Positions 37,190 to 49,279 of a stretch of DNA of 64,000 nucleotides are shown piece after piece; the first letter of the stretch is position 1; every line of letters begins with the position of its first letter. The position numbers and the translations under genes are program-made. This DNA comes from Nautilus pompilius (Eukaryota; Mollusca; Cephalopoda; Nautilida; Nautilidae), in assembly GCA_018389105.1 (NCBI GenBank), contig JACATO010002191.1, forward strand, positions 310,001 through 374,000. The letters are read 5' to 3'. Below the pieces are notes generated by a model. The model saw only the letters and a list, made by a program, of their open reading frames with translations. It did no database searches and was not told where the DNA came from.

Positions 37190-38801
37190 GTGTTTTGCTT
37201 TTCCTTGAACTATTAAATATTCCCAGTCTGGCTCTGTCTGTGAATACTGCAGGTACTCTTGGTTAGTGGGTTCTCAATAATCCTTTTCTGTTTTTGTTTG
37301 TTTGTTTTTTTTTTGATTACAGGGAGACAACTCTCTTTTTAAAATTTATAAGTGTTTTATTTACATATTTAAATGCCTTGTTTCTACTTTCAAGCTTCTC
37401 AACTCAGAACATGTATTTTTTACAGAATTAGTCATGTAAAGTGTAAACAACCTAACCTGACCAAAAAAAATTTTTTTAACAAATTTGTCTCAACTAAATG
37501 GACATGTCCTTATGTTACTGAGATCTTGTTGGTATGTTGAGTGGAGACCGTAGACTTTGTGTTCTCTCGGGGAATCGTCAGTTTTGAGAATTTGCATAAC
37601 TTGAAAATTTCTTTTCTTTTTTTAACAATTAAAGTATTAAAATTCTGGTAGTGTGCAATTTAAGGATCACTCAGTGATTATCTGAAAGGTGCATATTTCT
37701 CCTAAACATGAGTTATACTCTTTTACAGTACTTCAAAAAAATAATTGTATACCTTATAATATATACTACAGGTGTGGTGCAGATATTTAGAGCCAGTGTA
37801 CATTACCAGACAATATAAGTGCATGTGACTTTTCTTCTTTTTTTTACGACTTTTGCATATTTTCTTTCCCTTTGTTTTCATATAAAATCAGAAGTAATTC
37901 GCATTGTTTCAGATACCTTTAAATTCTAATTCCCTTTTAGGTATGTTCTGCAGGTAATGCTATAGAACATTAAGTAACAAGAGTCCCTCTCTTCAAGGGA
38001 GCACTTGGATTCTTTATAGTGAATGCTTGGTTTTAATTAGACTAATCTAGCATCTGAGGCCAAATAGAACTAACTAAAAAGCAGCTTTGTTTAATGCATT
38101 TCCCATGTACAGGATCAGTGGTTGTAGCATCACCAAGACTAAACATAATTTAATTTTGGGTTCTGTTTCACAGCAGAGGTTGGATCTAGTTAATTCATTA
38201 TACCAGGGCTTTCCCACTAACAAGTAGAATCAAAAACAAACATAATTAACGTAGGAATTTGTAGTTTGTTCTTGTCAGACTGCCTCAGAACTTCATTTGG
38301 TTTTCTTTCCTTCTCTGTTATAACATTTTGGAGAGAGTTGGGGGTTTTTCTTCACTTGAACCCTGGGGAACTACGCGATAACATGAATGGTCTCATTGTG
38401 ACACTCGTCAGTTATACACATTTTCAAGACTCTTCTCTGCTGCAGAAGTAAATAAATTTTAAAACCATAAAGATGCGCTGTTGTTTCTAAGCGATGCCTT
38501 CATTGCTAAATAAAATTATCAGTTGTTTTTGTTGAATTTTCAATTATTTCAAATTTGTTTGACGTTTTATGAGAGAAATCTATCTTTACTAGCTAGTGCA
38601 GAGTTATCTCCCTTGGACCAATTAATGAATCTGATGACAATATGTATGAATTTATTTGGTGGCTCAACTTTCGTTGTCTATTGTTGTTCTTTATTATTAT
38701 TAAACGGTCATCAGTATTTTTGAATGATAGATTTAGATGCAGCAAAAGAAATATCTAAAGGAATAAGGTACTGTCGAGTTACCTGTAATTGTAATAAGCC
38801 G
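37190..38801. other. AT-rich non-coding stretch
   Basis: Nothing recognised between the two same-orientation MITE copies D and E. Confidence 0.45.
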
Positions 38802-39026
38802 TTAACCCTCTGTACACCGCATTAGCCTTTACCTTACCTAGCCGCTGGCCGTTATTTATGTTGGGCTTGCTATGTATTTGGTTAGGGTTGTAATGCAAAA
38901 TACTTGGGCTTATAGTGGTTTGTATCCACAAAGGATTATATTAATTAGGAAGGTACTGTCTGCTAACAGCACTTTATGGCTCAACCTGAGGCTGATTTGA
39001 AGGAAGGTGATATGCAGAGGGTTAAA
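38802..39026 (+). mobile_element. Copy E of TTAA-flanked MITE (best-preserved termini)
   Basis: It begins TTAACCCTCTGTACACC and ends GATATGCAGAGGGTTAA. The first 11 bases are a perfect inverted repeat, and each end sits on TTAA. It is 225 bp long and non-coding, with family core blocks TGTAATGCAAAATACTTGGG and TATTAATTAGGAAGGTACTG. Confidence 0.85.
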
Positions 39027-39755
39027 AGAGCATGAACCCTGATTCCCCGCTTGTGCCCTGTAAGAGACTCTCTTTTTTTTTTTTTTTTGGTTGCTTTATT
39101 AAGACATCCCCGCTGGTGATGGCAATTAAGCAAACGAACGATGCATTTGTCATTTTACATCCAGCGGGCATCTGTAAAGGGGCTGTTATTCCGTGAATGC
39201 CCATACAAGGGAAATGACGGTCGCTATTCACGCACATTTTTTTAAAAGTGTATGAGTTTGATAATATTCTCGAAAATGGGAAAATAATTTTTAATTTGTA
39301 GCTCTGCTTCTCTGTGTCAGTGCTATATTGGTGATTCTCAGCCGAGGTAGCAAAGGGGCAAGGAGCCATCACAGCTCATACAAGGGGACCAACTCTCTCC
39401 CCACCCCCCACCCCCGACACAGAAAAGAGAAATAACCAACCATAAATACGAATTCTTAAATCGACCAATGCCGACTGTTAACCAACTCACTGGTAATTTA
39501 TTCCACTCATTAACAGTTCTGTTAGTTTAAAATATTTCCCGATGCACCGGGTTCAGTAAAGAGTTTGGATGGCAGCACGAGATTAGAAACCAATTGTTCC
39601 GCGTATCTACATTTGAAGTATCGAGGGACTGACAGTACAAACTAGTGGAGCTTCAGCTGTTGTTTCACGTAGTTAAGACCTGTTCTGTCTGGTATCAGAA
39701 TGTGGGTGAGTATTTTCATATCTAGAATAAAAAATGTTATACATGTATGTATGTG

Positions 39756-39787
<32 letters not shown>

Positions 39788-42700
39788 TTTTTTAATAAAA
39801 ATTATGGCATTAAAACTATCAGATGTGGGCTGTTTTTTTGCAAAAATGGACTTGGCAGATTTCCCTGCCCTGATGACCTACCATCAACTGTGCAGGCATT
39901 CAGCTCTCCCTAACCCAAACTATGTTTACGGCAACCCTGACCACAAGAGACAGTCTCGAGAATATTCTTTCCCTGGTCATTTCTGTTTGCTCTGATACAG
40001 ATTTGGAAGAAATGGTTGTGTCAGCACTATGTAGCCAAGGGGTTGTCAGTTCTAAGATCAGACAAGCAGCATATATCAGACAGATGACACGTACACACAC
40101 TTTATAAATAGCAAACTAAATTAGATAGTTGACAAAGCATTATAGCCACAGTATTCTAAGAAATGCTTTGAGGAAGCTATTGTGTGTTAGCAATTTTAAA
40201 TATATATGCTGTACACATTTTTGTTGAGTGAGTGATAGAAGTTGTCCAACTTCCTGGTCATACATAAAATAATTAAAAATTCCATCTATACAGGGATACA
40301 AAAGAATGAGGAAAATGTGGCTATAGAAATTCATAACTGTGTTCAAATTGGGGAAAGGTGGGAGGGAAACCACTTGTAATTGTATTCAATAAAACATTAG
40401 AAAAAATATCTTTATAATTTAGATATTGTGGCAGATCTGAAGAACTCACGTCGCCGGTTAAGAAATGCTGTGCACGCCAGTGGGATACAGTTTGTTTTTG
40501 TTGCTCTTCATTTGAATCGAATGTCTCTAGTACAAAGCAACCAGGCCGAACGCCATTGCATTGATGCTAGTTTAGCCGAGTTTCACTTGAACATCTGAAA
40601 ATGGTCTTGATAGAGAATGGATGGGAAAAAGAAGAAGACACCATGCTCACTAAGCCTGTACTCTTCAGCATATTTATGTGTGCGATACCTAATAATTCTT
40701 TCAGTCATAAGTGGCTCAAGGAGAGAAATAAAAGGGCTAAGTAATACTTCGATCAAGGCATCCTCCATCTTAACAGGCTGCTTCTTGTCTTGTTTGTGGA
40801 ACTGTGTGAGATAATAAATTTATAAAAATACATTTTTTTTTTTTTAGTTAATGACTAATTTATCTGTGTTATTCGTGTTAAGGAAGTTTCAATAAATAGT
40901 AATTTGTAATACTTTTCAAATCCCTGGGTTATAGTTTTCTTGTCTGGGAAGACCACAGACAATACAGCGCCTTGCTGTCTGATGCCTGGGCAGGTGAGCT
41001 GCTGCTGTCTGTGCGTGGATTCTGGGCATCACTACCATCTTCTCTCAGTTGAAAGAGGCTCATAGCAGTTTCCACAATACCAGTACAAGGTTTAAATGAT
41101 TATTTTTTTTTTTTTTGTATGCTTTTTGGTAAATTTCTGATGAGCGATATCAGGACTGAAACTTTACATCCATGGAATTATGTGGACGTCCACATGCTTT
41201 CCATTCAGCAGCAACAAGATGTCAGTATTTCCACACATTTCTTTTTTTTTTAAATAGGCATCCATTAGTAAAGGAAAACAACAGAGAATGGTGAGCAAGG
41301 CTCCGCCCCTTCACACGGACCTCTGTTGATATAATTTATTCAAAAACTGCAGTAGCCGGGCAATTTTTTCAGGTGGAGATCTGCAGGCCAGAGACGAGTT
41401 CCGAGTGGGGGGGGGGGCATGAGAGTGAATGCAAAAAAATGGTGTTAATTCTTGGAAGAGGGCCTGCATCCTACAAGGACTCGTTGGGCTCCAAGACTGA
41501 CTTTCTAAGGAATGCAAATATCCTCAACCACATTGCCTTGGTAAAAGCTGGGGTAGCAAAGACCCCCCCCACACACACACACATTCTCTCGTGTGTTTTA
41601 ACGACCCCTCCCTGTTATGGTGGTCACCCCAGGGTTCAAGAACCCATTATTATTTGGGGTGGGGGTGTAATATATTTACAAGCATAAAAACACGTACAAC
41701 TTCACTTCTTAGCAATATACGGTGAAAAAAAAATAGCTTGTTTGTTTGGTGTTCGTGTTATATTAAGGGGAGACTACTTAAATGTTTGAGAGGCAGGGGA
41801 CTGGTCTCTCGTTATCTTGGTTTGGTGCTTCAGGTGGTAAAAAAGATAGTAAAGAAACAAAATTTAGGACCTCCCCCCCCCTGGTTCAATTTTAATCAGT
41901 ATTATTTCTTGAATTTATTAGTTGATAAAAGGGTAGCTGTGAGACGCTGTTCTGTATGACATTCATATGGGTTCTGATATTGCTATTATTTCTACTCAGG
42001 TGCTTAATGGTGCCCAAGTGTGGAATATTTTTCATACCATTGCATTGTGGGATTTATTTCCTCATTGTTGGCAGATATAATGGATTTACCATGAACTCTT
42101 ACTTTAAAAAGATGGCGATTGGGTTAGCTGAATTAATACTGTCAAAACCTTTAAACTGGCTGAAAGACTGACATTAATGTTTAAGCTCTCTAGATTATAT
42201 ATATAAAAAATTTACACACACAGACATACATGTATACTAACTTAGTTGTAAATGGCTCTTTTTTCCATCGTTTTATTTCTGATATTCAAAATTATTGGTT
42301 AACCAAATGTTAGCATTTCCCATCAATTGAGATAAATTATCTTACACCATCATTTCATGTTAACCAACAAACTGTCTTTTCACATACCTTTGAAATTTCT
42401 GAGGTAGGATGAAATTATCCTTTAAGATCTGCATTGTTTGGTGCTTCATTACGCCACAATCAAGTCTTCCATAGAGGCAGACAAGTACAGGAATGAGAAC
42501 TATTTGTTTTTTTTTTTAAGTTAGAAACTGAATTTAAATAACTTTTTTTTTCTTTTTAATGATTCAGTAAATGATGATGATTTACATGGAGAGAGAACAG
42601 TTTCCCTGCCTTAGAATTTATGTGAAAAGAACGCTGTAAGGGGAGGTTATCCTTTTTTTACTCTTGAAATTCGCTGGTTTTAATTTTCTTAAGGTCTCTG

Positions 42701-43706
42701 AACCACACTGAGCTGCAGCGACTTTGTGCTTGGGTTTAACCCTACACCACCAAGTATAAGTGTTATATTTTGTTGATGTTTTTTTCTTTTGTCTTTGTGA
42801 AGCGAGTCTGTTAAATGTACTTGTTGGGGAAAGAGTTAAATGACAAAGGAGAGGAAATATGGGTGCAGGTTTTGGTTTTTTGGGGGGTCTTAATCACAGA
42901 ATTTACATAATTCATTTACACGTGTCTTTTGTTTTTCTTTTACCTTTTGAGTATTGCGCAGTTGGCAAACAACAAACGTCAAGTAGGGTAGACACACCAA
43001 TGGCCGTTGACTGTGCACGCGGCTTTCCTCCAGTATTTGTCTGCAGAAATGTTTTAACACAGCATGAAAAATAAACCGTTACATTTTTTTTTTTTAAAAA
43101 AGGGGAAGGGTTGGTGGGAGGAGAGAGAGAGCACTATTCTCATGACAGCAAAGTGGGGGGAGCCAACAAAGGTCTTTTTTGTTTGGATTATCTTTGATCT
43201 GTTTACTCCAGCGAGAAGAGCGGGGTCTGCAAATGGTTGGTCTTTGCACCCTTCTCAACTTGTCCATCCTTTTATACATCTCTCCCCCCCCCACCCAATC
43301 TTTGTTCTGCCAAAATCATTTAGTCAATGGCTGAGCTTAGCAACCATTGATGGCACAGGGCAGCTGATGATCTTCATAAAAAAAAAAAAACTGTCAGTGA
43401 TCAGAAAACCCCCCCAGTAAGTGATATGCTGTCACAATTCAAAGCAGGGAGTAAGCTCTGGGTGTTTGTTGTTGGTGTTGGGGGAGAGAGAAACATTAGG
43501 CGGCTTTGTCGATGTGGCAACGCTCTGTGGCTTTGGGTTGATCCGCCATGGCGATGCTGTCAGGTGACAAAACAGTTTTCCGTTGATGCAAAAGCCAATT
43601 CATCCTGAGAGAGTCAACTGGGCATCTGTATCTGTTTTGTTTTCAGGTGATCGGCTGACCAATGTTTATTCTCCTCCCGCATGGTCGAAATTGTCACACA
43701 AGGATT
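39027..43706. other. AT-rich intron, no gene recognised
   Basis: Simple AT run at about 39760-39786 and a CA run at about 41568-41583, plus several poly-T, poly-G and poly-C runs. A moderately GC-balanced patch at 39890-40110 has open frames on both strands but no known protein. Confidence 0.45.
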
Positions 43707-43752
43707 TGTGTGTGTGTGTGTATGTGTGTGTGTGTGTGCGTGCGCGCGCGCG
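43707..43752. repeat. TG/CG alternating purine-pyrimidine tract
   Basis: A (TG)n run with one TA interruption passes into (CG)n at 43739-43752. Alternating purine-pyrimidine with a CG core is the classic Z-DNA-prone sequence. Confidence 0.9.
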
Positions 43753-44996
43753 TCAGGGGACTGAAAATTATCCCACAGCTGATTGGACCTAATTGTTCAT
43801 TTTGAATAGAGTTGAGGCTCAGTGGATATAACAGGGAATGCAGAGATTTTAAGGGACATGAGCATGCAAATCGATGGTGATGCTGGATACTGAAAGTTTA
43901 TAAGATTCTAACAACGAGCAAAAATTACCCAACAAGTTATACTTGAGTAGATGGTGACTTATCTAATTTAGTGCTGAAAATACTAATAGCATTATGTAGA
44001 CAGTTTTTGTTATTTATTAATTCCTCAAATATGCATCCAGGGTTACCCTTAGCAGATATGCCAAGTACTACAATTTGGCAATAGTAACTACAATATATAT
44101 TACACGACTTTAACTTGCTACTTTTTCCCTAAGTAAATATGACACACTACATTGAAAATGTTCTTATGTTATGTGATATAAAAGCTTTCTAACTCGTATT
44201 ATCGTATGAAAGAATTGCTTTCATCATGTGCAACCTAATTTAAGAAGAACTCTTATCTTTAATGTTGGCATCCTCATATGATTTCTTACATTTCTCATAT
44301 AATAATACAGCTGAGGTTAAATTAATCCAGGTTATCATGACCCATTGGATCAATAATTGGCATTATTAGGTTGAATTCAAACAAAAAATACAAGATACGC
44401 ATTTTCTTCAACACTTATATAATTTTAGCAAAATCTGCGGTGATGTGTGATTCCGTGTCATATCTCTATGTGCTGGTATCGATGCACAGATTTAAAGATG
44501 AAGAAAAATGATAGTAATAATGATAATACAATTTCACTTAACAGTCCAGGCCTTCATTTGCTTTATGCCTTATTCCAGATCTGTTAAAACATTTGCTTTA
44601 CCTGCCTGCAAAGTCCTTTAAAAAATAAAGAACTGATATATAAGATCTTTTCAAAATTTGCTTATAATCTAATATAAATAAAGTATCGCAAGAAACCAAA
44701 GAGATGCATGAAGCTGTGAGAGCGCATTTTCAAGATGCTTTGCCAAAGTTGGTATATATCCGTCAATCTAATAAGAGCGGTGATTGTTCTTGGAAAGATC
44801 ACAGATTAACGGTTATAAAGATAAACCACTGTAAATGAGAACCTGGCTGGAAATTTTTGATTGTGCTTCAGGACTGCCACCAGGAAAAAAACAAAAAAAA
44901 ACTTTATCTTTAATTGCCTAAGTGCTGCAGGTATTTTTACATGTGGGCGACATCTCTCTGATTGTTCTATCGGACCAGGATGTACTAGCGACAGCT
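43753..44996. other. AT-rich non-coding stretch
   Basis: Nothing recognised. Confidence 0.4.
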
Positions 44997-45074
44997 GTTC
45001 AAATAAAACCCGGCTGAAGTCAAACAGCATCACGTAATGGTGGTATCCGGTCCCTGGGTTTCATACGAGTATCT
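44997..45074 (+). repeat. Small foldback repeat, copy 1
   Basis: It starts GTTCAAATAAAACCCGGCTG and includes CATCACGTAATGGTGGTATC. It ends CCTGGGTTTCATACGAGTATC, whose reverse complement resembles the start. It aligns along most of its length with 62749-62820 and, in shorter form, with 49209-49279. Confidence 0.65.
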
Positions 45075-46085
45075 GTACCTAGTTTTAATTGTAAATCAAA
45101 ATTGCACAGCACAACTTCTCCTGGCCACTGTTTGTGTGCATGTGTGGGTGTGCGCGTACAATATATCCGGTAAATGAAAACTACTTCAAAGAGTCTGACA
45201 AAGTGAGGAAACAACAAAACCTGTCAACCTTGTGATTGCGTGTTGGATAAAAAAACTCGGGTGGAGTGGGTTGGGTTGGTGGGGGGGGGGGGAGAAGAGA
45301 AAAAATATATTCCAAAATTTTAATAACATGATGGCATCTCCAGGAGAGCCAAAACCATACACCAGAGCAGGTTAAAACTGAGCCAGGTATCCTCTGGGAG
45401 CAATTTGTTGTGATTGATACCATTCTGAAGGTTAGAAGTTACAGTGCTGTATACAAAAGACCCACTTTGGTTTATTGACACACTCTGTTTAAGGACAGGG
45501 CAACATTCTACTTGTTCATCACACAGATTAGATTGGTTTCCCAAGGTGAGGATAAAAGCTGCAAACTTGTTGATAGCATTTATGTATGTCAGAAATCTGG
45601 TTGTGGAAATCATTTATTAAAGGGCTGATGATTATTAAAAGCTTTAAAGCATTGTTTTATTTATCCAACTCTCTACAGGTTAAATAATGGATGAAATGTC
45701 AACCCACCACGATAATTTATTTAGTTTAAATATATTTTTTTATAAAAAAAAAACTTTAAAAATATACATTTATTAATGTTTAAACACTTATTTTGAAACC
45801 AACCCACCTTAGCTAAGTTTTTTTTATAAAAAATGAAGATTTAAAGATGAAGTGTCTGTGGTTTTGCTGTCATCTTTAAAAAAAAAAAAAAACACTGGAA
45901 TAAATTGATGCGTTTTTTTGTCCCCCCAACACTTCATGGCTGAGAGAATTTATGTAAAATATTAAAATATAGAGAGCAGTTTAGGAGCTTTTATTTGTGT
46001 TTCTGACATCCAATGTCGCACAATCCAATATAATATTTACTATTTCTTCAGTTAAATAATTGGAATTTTAAAGAAAAAAAACTTA
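45075..46085. other. AT-rich non-coding stretch
   Basis: A G-run lies at about 45279-45292 and long A/T runs near 45740-45890. Nothing else was recognised. Confidence 0.4.
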
Positions 46086-46104
46086 GGCGTACTCAGAGGG
46101 TTAA
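46086..46104 (+). repeat. Solitary MITE-like terminus
   Basis: GGCGTACTCAGAGGGTTAA at 46086-46104 closely resembles the right terminal repeat of copy E (ATGCAGAGGGTTAA). No matching body or opposite end was found within 300 bases upstream. It may be a fragment or chance. Confidence 0.3.
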
Positions 46105-46394
46105 AGTTGCGATGTCTAAATCCGTAGTTGCTCAGGTTGTGCAGTGTGGTGGTAACTTCTAACAAACGTCGCCATCCCTGCGCCCTGGCGCTTCCTCCTC
46201 CCACGCGAGGCTTGTAGAGTAGGGTCAGGAAAGGTCCCCCCCTTTTTTTTTTTAAATCAAGATTTTAGGAATTTTTTTTTTTCTTTTTTAAAAGAGAAAA
46301 TAAAGAAAAAGAATGTGCAAGTTGCTTGTTCAGAATTATGTGAAAATGGTTCGTTTTGTTTGTTTGTCTGCTAGGAAGTGTTGCCAATCCTTTA

Positions 46395-46562
46395 CCACTC
46401 ACAGTCCAGTACTTCTAACTTCAGCAGGGAAATCCTTAGTAGAACTTTTGATTCTTTGGATGTGGGAGGAAACTGGGGAGCCTAGAGGAAGCCCACATGG
46501 CTGTCTGGGTTAGGGCTTTATCATCCAGTAGTCTACTGTTTAACCACTGTGACGCCGTGTGG
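46395..46562 (-). mobile_element. tRNA-headed SINE copy
   Basis: On the minus strand the head starts near 46562, with GGTTAAACAGTAGACTACTGG-type A-box sequence. The central block GGGAAATCCTTAGTAGAACT on the plus strand (about 46427-46446) and GGATGTGGGAGGAAAC are near-identical to the 490-828 copy. It is the least diverged pair in this block. Confidence 0.7.
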
Positions 46563-47639
46563 ACTTTAATTTTCTTATGTACGTCTTGCATTTCAAACTC
46601 CCCTGACCCCTGCCACTCGCCAGCAGAGACATAAGAACAGAGTCCTTTAAATCAGGAAGAATGTCTCACAAGTAAAAACTAATCTTCGGGAGATAATCTG
46701 CTGTTATCTGATCAGGAGCCCACACGTTCCTTTCTTTTGCTGTTTGGCAATTCAGTATTGTTGTTTTTGTTTTTTTTTAATTTTGACGCATTCTCGTGCA
46801 TACAGTTGACAGGTGTATCCAGAAAAAAAGAAAAGGCTGGTAATTTTATAAATTTATTCATCTTAATGTTTTTTTGTTTTTTTTTTTATGTTGTCTTTTG
46901 CATTTTTTTGGTATCATGATGATGACATCATTACATTGGGTGAGAAACTTCTCAATATGGGCTCCTCGTAAATATTTGCCAGCCACGGCATATTTAAGAT
47001 GAAATTCCATTACAAGAGCCCAGCTAGAAAGTTCCAGACTATTTCAAATCAAGTATTCCCCTCCATTTACTAAGAAAACAGGAATAGAATAAACCTGAAG
47101 GAGATTGCACGCCAGCTACATGGTTTTATTAACTATTTTCTAAATAAAAGATGGCGATGCACTTTATAATATTTGAAAATCTGGTCTGAACAGTTTTTCA
47201 ATATTTGCTGACAGTTTTAAGAGAATAGAACATTTTCCTTTTTTTTTTTTTAATTCTTTTGAAATAATTTTTAACATATTCCTAAAACAGTATCTTTAAA
47301 TTATAATTGGCTTATATTGCAGTATACTTAGCTCAATCTTTTCATAAATGAAATAGCTGTGGGGAGAGATCGCTATTTAAAGTGTAACACTGTGTGTCTG
47401 CTAGTGTTTGGAAATAAGGACATTTAGCTATTGTTATTATAGTATGCTTAAATCATCATACTTATATATCAACCAATTTCATACAAGATGAAGCCACGCA
47501 CACTTCGCATATGTAAATAGACACTTTCAGAGACTCAGTTAGGCCATTCTAGTCACATGTTAAGCAAATTATTACAAGCTATAAGAACAGGTACAGGTGA
47601 GAGAAAGCCTCAGTTTGCTGATAGCATTGAGGGTTCATT
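46563..47639. other. AT-rich non-coding stretch
   Basis: Nothing recognised. Confidence 0.4.
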
Positions 47640-48345
47640 GGAACCGATGGACTTTTAAAGAAAATTGAGCAAAGGGACACTGATGATAAAAGTTAGAAAG
47701 ACATTAGACATTCTGCTGTTGACTGTAGACAGGTTGGTCGTCCATTTCAAGAGGGATGCCCAAAGTCAACAGCATGAACTTTGTGTTGTGAAGAGGAATC
47801 TGGATGTAGAACCTCAATAATCAGCTACAGATTTGCCAGAATAGGTGCAAGTGTCCATGAAAAATGTGAGACATTATCTCCACAGTATGGGGTATAGCTA
47901 CAGGATGTAAATCACTTCTCACCTATCACATTTCAGTCATCATCTGCAATGGGCAATACAGATGCTACCAGGCCCTTTTTTCCTTTTTGGAACATTGTTA
48001 TTTCCAGCAAGACCCAGTTTTCTGACAGTGGTCATGTATGGGTTGGGTGCTGTCCAGCACAAAAATTTTTTATTGAACCCCATTTGCAAGCCGTGATGAT
48101 TTAGGATGCACTTTGGGCGACTTGATGATTGCAGCTTTTGGTTTGCAAAGTAGCAGTAACTTCCCGCTTGGTACATCAACATTCTTTGAGAGGGCCCTCT
48201 GTCTGCACCAGCAGTCATTTGTCCAAAGAGGACAGTATTTTCATGGAAGATAGTAGCACAGCTCATATAGCCCAGCTAGGAACGAGAGTCAGAGCAACAG
48301 AACTCTGCCAAGCAATCGCTGGATATGAACTTTAACTTTCTGTGG
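47640..48345 (+). pseudogene. Decayed Tc1/mariner-like transposase remnant
   Basis: On the + strand, fragments read like a Tc1-type enzyme. A GRP-like hook lies near 47740. Then, with two in-frame stops, comes LCVVKRNLDVEPQ ... SATDLPE ... VSMKNVRHYLHSMGYSYRM at about 47780-47898. This fits the VSxxTVRRxLxxxG element that ends the DNA-binding region. Near 48233-48280, SIFMEDSSTAHIAQLG resembles the FMQDNAPxHTA motif around the second catalytic Asp; here the Asp is retained but the Asn is Ser. The middle is not alignable by eye. The copy is older and more degraded than the one at 12300-13260 and in the opposite orientation. Confidence 0.5.
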
Positions 48346-49208
48346 CTGCTGTATGAGCCTGACACTTAGCTTGCCAAGTGCAAAAGCAAATTAACTATCC
48401 CTTTTCAGATTCACCCTCCCCCCTCCAAACCAGCAGTGATAAGCTGCAGATGGATGGCAGCCCTGTGGGGCAGGTTAGTTCTGGACTCCCACTAATTTGA
48501 CAAGGTGTCCCTGTCAGTGGTCCCTTCAGGATCCTGGCAAGCCTCAGTCTGAAATTTTACACCTTTCATCTGAGAGGAGCAAGTGATTGATGTCACTATA
48601 AAACTCTCTGATGTGGTGGGTTTTTTGTTGTTGTTGTTTTGTTTTGTTTTGTTTTATGGCCATCAGCTTCAGGAACATGATTTATTGCTCTCAGATTGGC
48701 CCTGACCTCTGTACTCTTGATTTCCTTGTGAGAGGAGTTACTTCCCCAGTGGAGCTCTTCTCACTTTTATCTGTCCACTGCACAATGTCTGAATTCACAA
48801 TCAGCCCAATCCCCTGATGTTCTGAAAACCTTGTTTATTGTGTAGAAAAAATGAATTTTTGTCTTTTATAATCTTCTTTTTTTTTTTTTTATTGTTTTGA
48901 AAGTTTCTATCTTGGCACAGAACACATGGTCTGTGAAACTCTCACACTTCAAGTATTTAAATAATAGCAAAAAAATTTACTTGTTTGGTTTTAATGATAT
49001 AACGATGGCAGCAGCATCATTTTCAAATTGAATATCTATGTTGTCCGTGCTAAAATTTCTTTATTTTCATCATGCTGAATACTTGCTCCCACTTTTATTT
49101 TCAGTTTATCTACCATGCAGCTTTACAGTTGAAAATAGGAATATTGGCATGTGTATGCACTTGTTGTGCATTAAGTTAAAGGTTATCTGTATTACTATTA
49201 ATACTAGT
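48346..49208. other. Non-coding stretch
   Basis: Nothing recognised apart from poly-T and TG/TTG-rich runs near 48620-48655. Confidence 0.4.
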
Positions 49209-49279
49209 GTGTTCAAATGAAACCTGACTGGAAATAGTGTCACTAGGTAATTATATATCCGGTCATTTTATTTGAACAC
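49209..49279. repeat. Palindromic small foldback repeat, copy 2
   Basis: GTGTTCAAATGAAACCTGAC at the left pairs with GGTCATTTTATTTGAACAC at the right (49261-49279), with about 28 bases between. The interior (GTCACTAGGTAATTATATATCC) aligns with the copies at 44997 and 62749. Confidence 0.8.

Noticed and set aside
39890-40110. Open frames on both strands suggesting an exon or SINE
   Set aside because: No splice-site support, no shared SINE blocks and no recognisable protein.
47940-48266. 108-codon minus-strand frame
   Set aside because: Antisense to the Tc1-like remnant read on the plus strand; the peptide itself matches no family.
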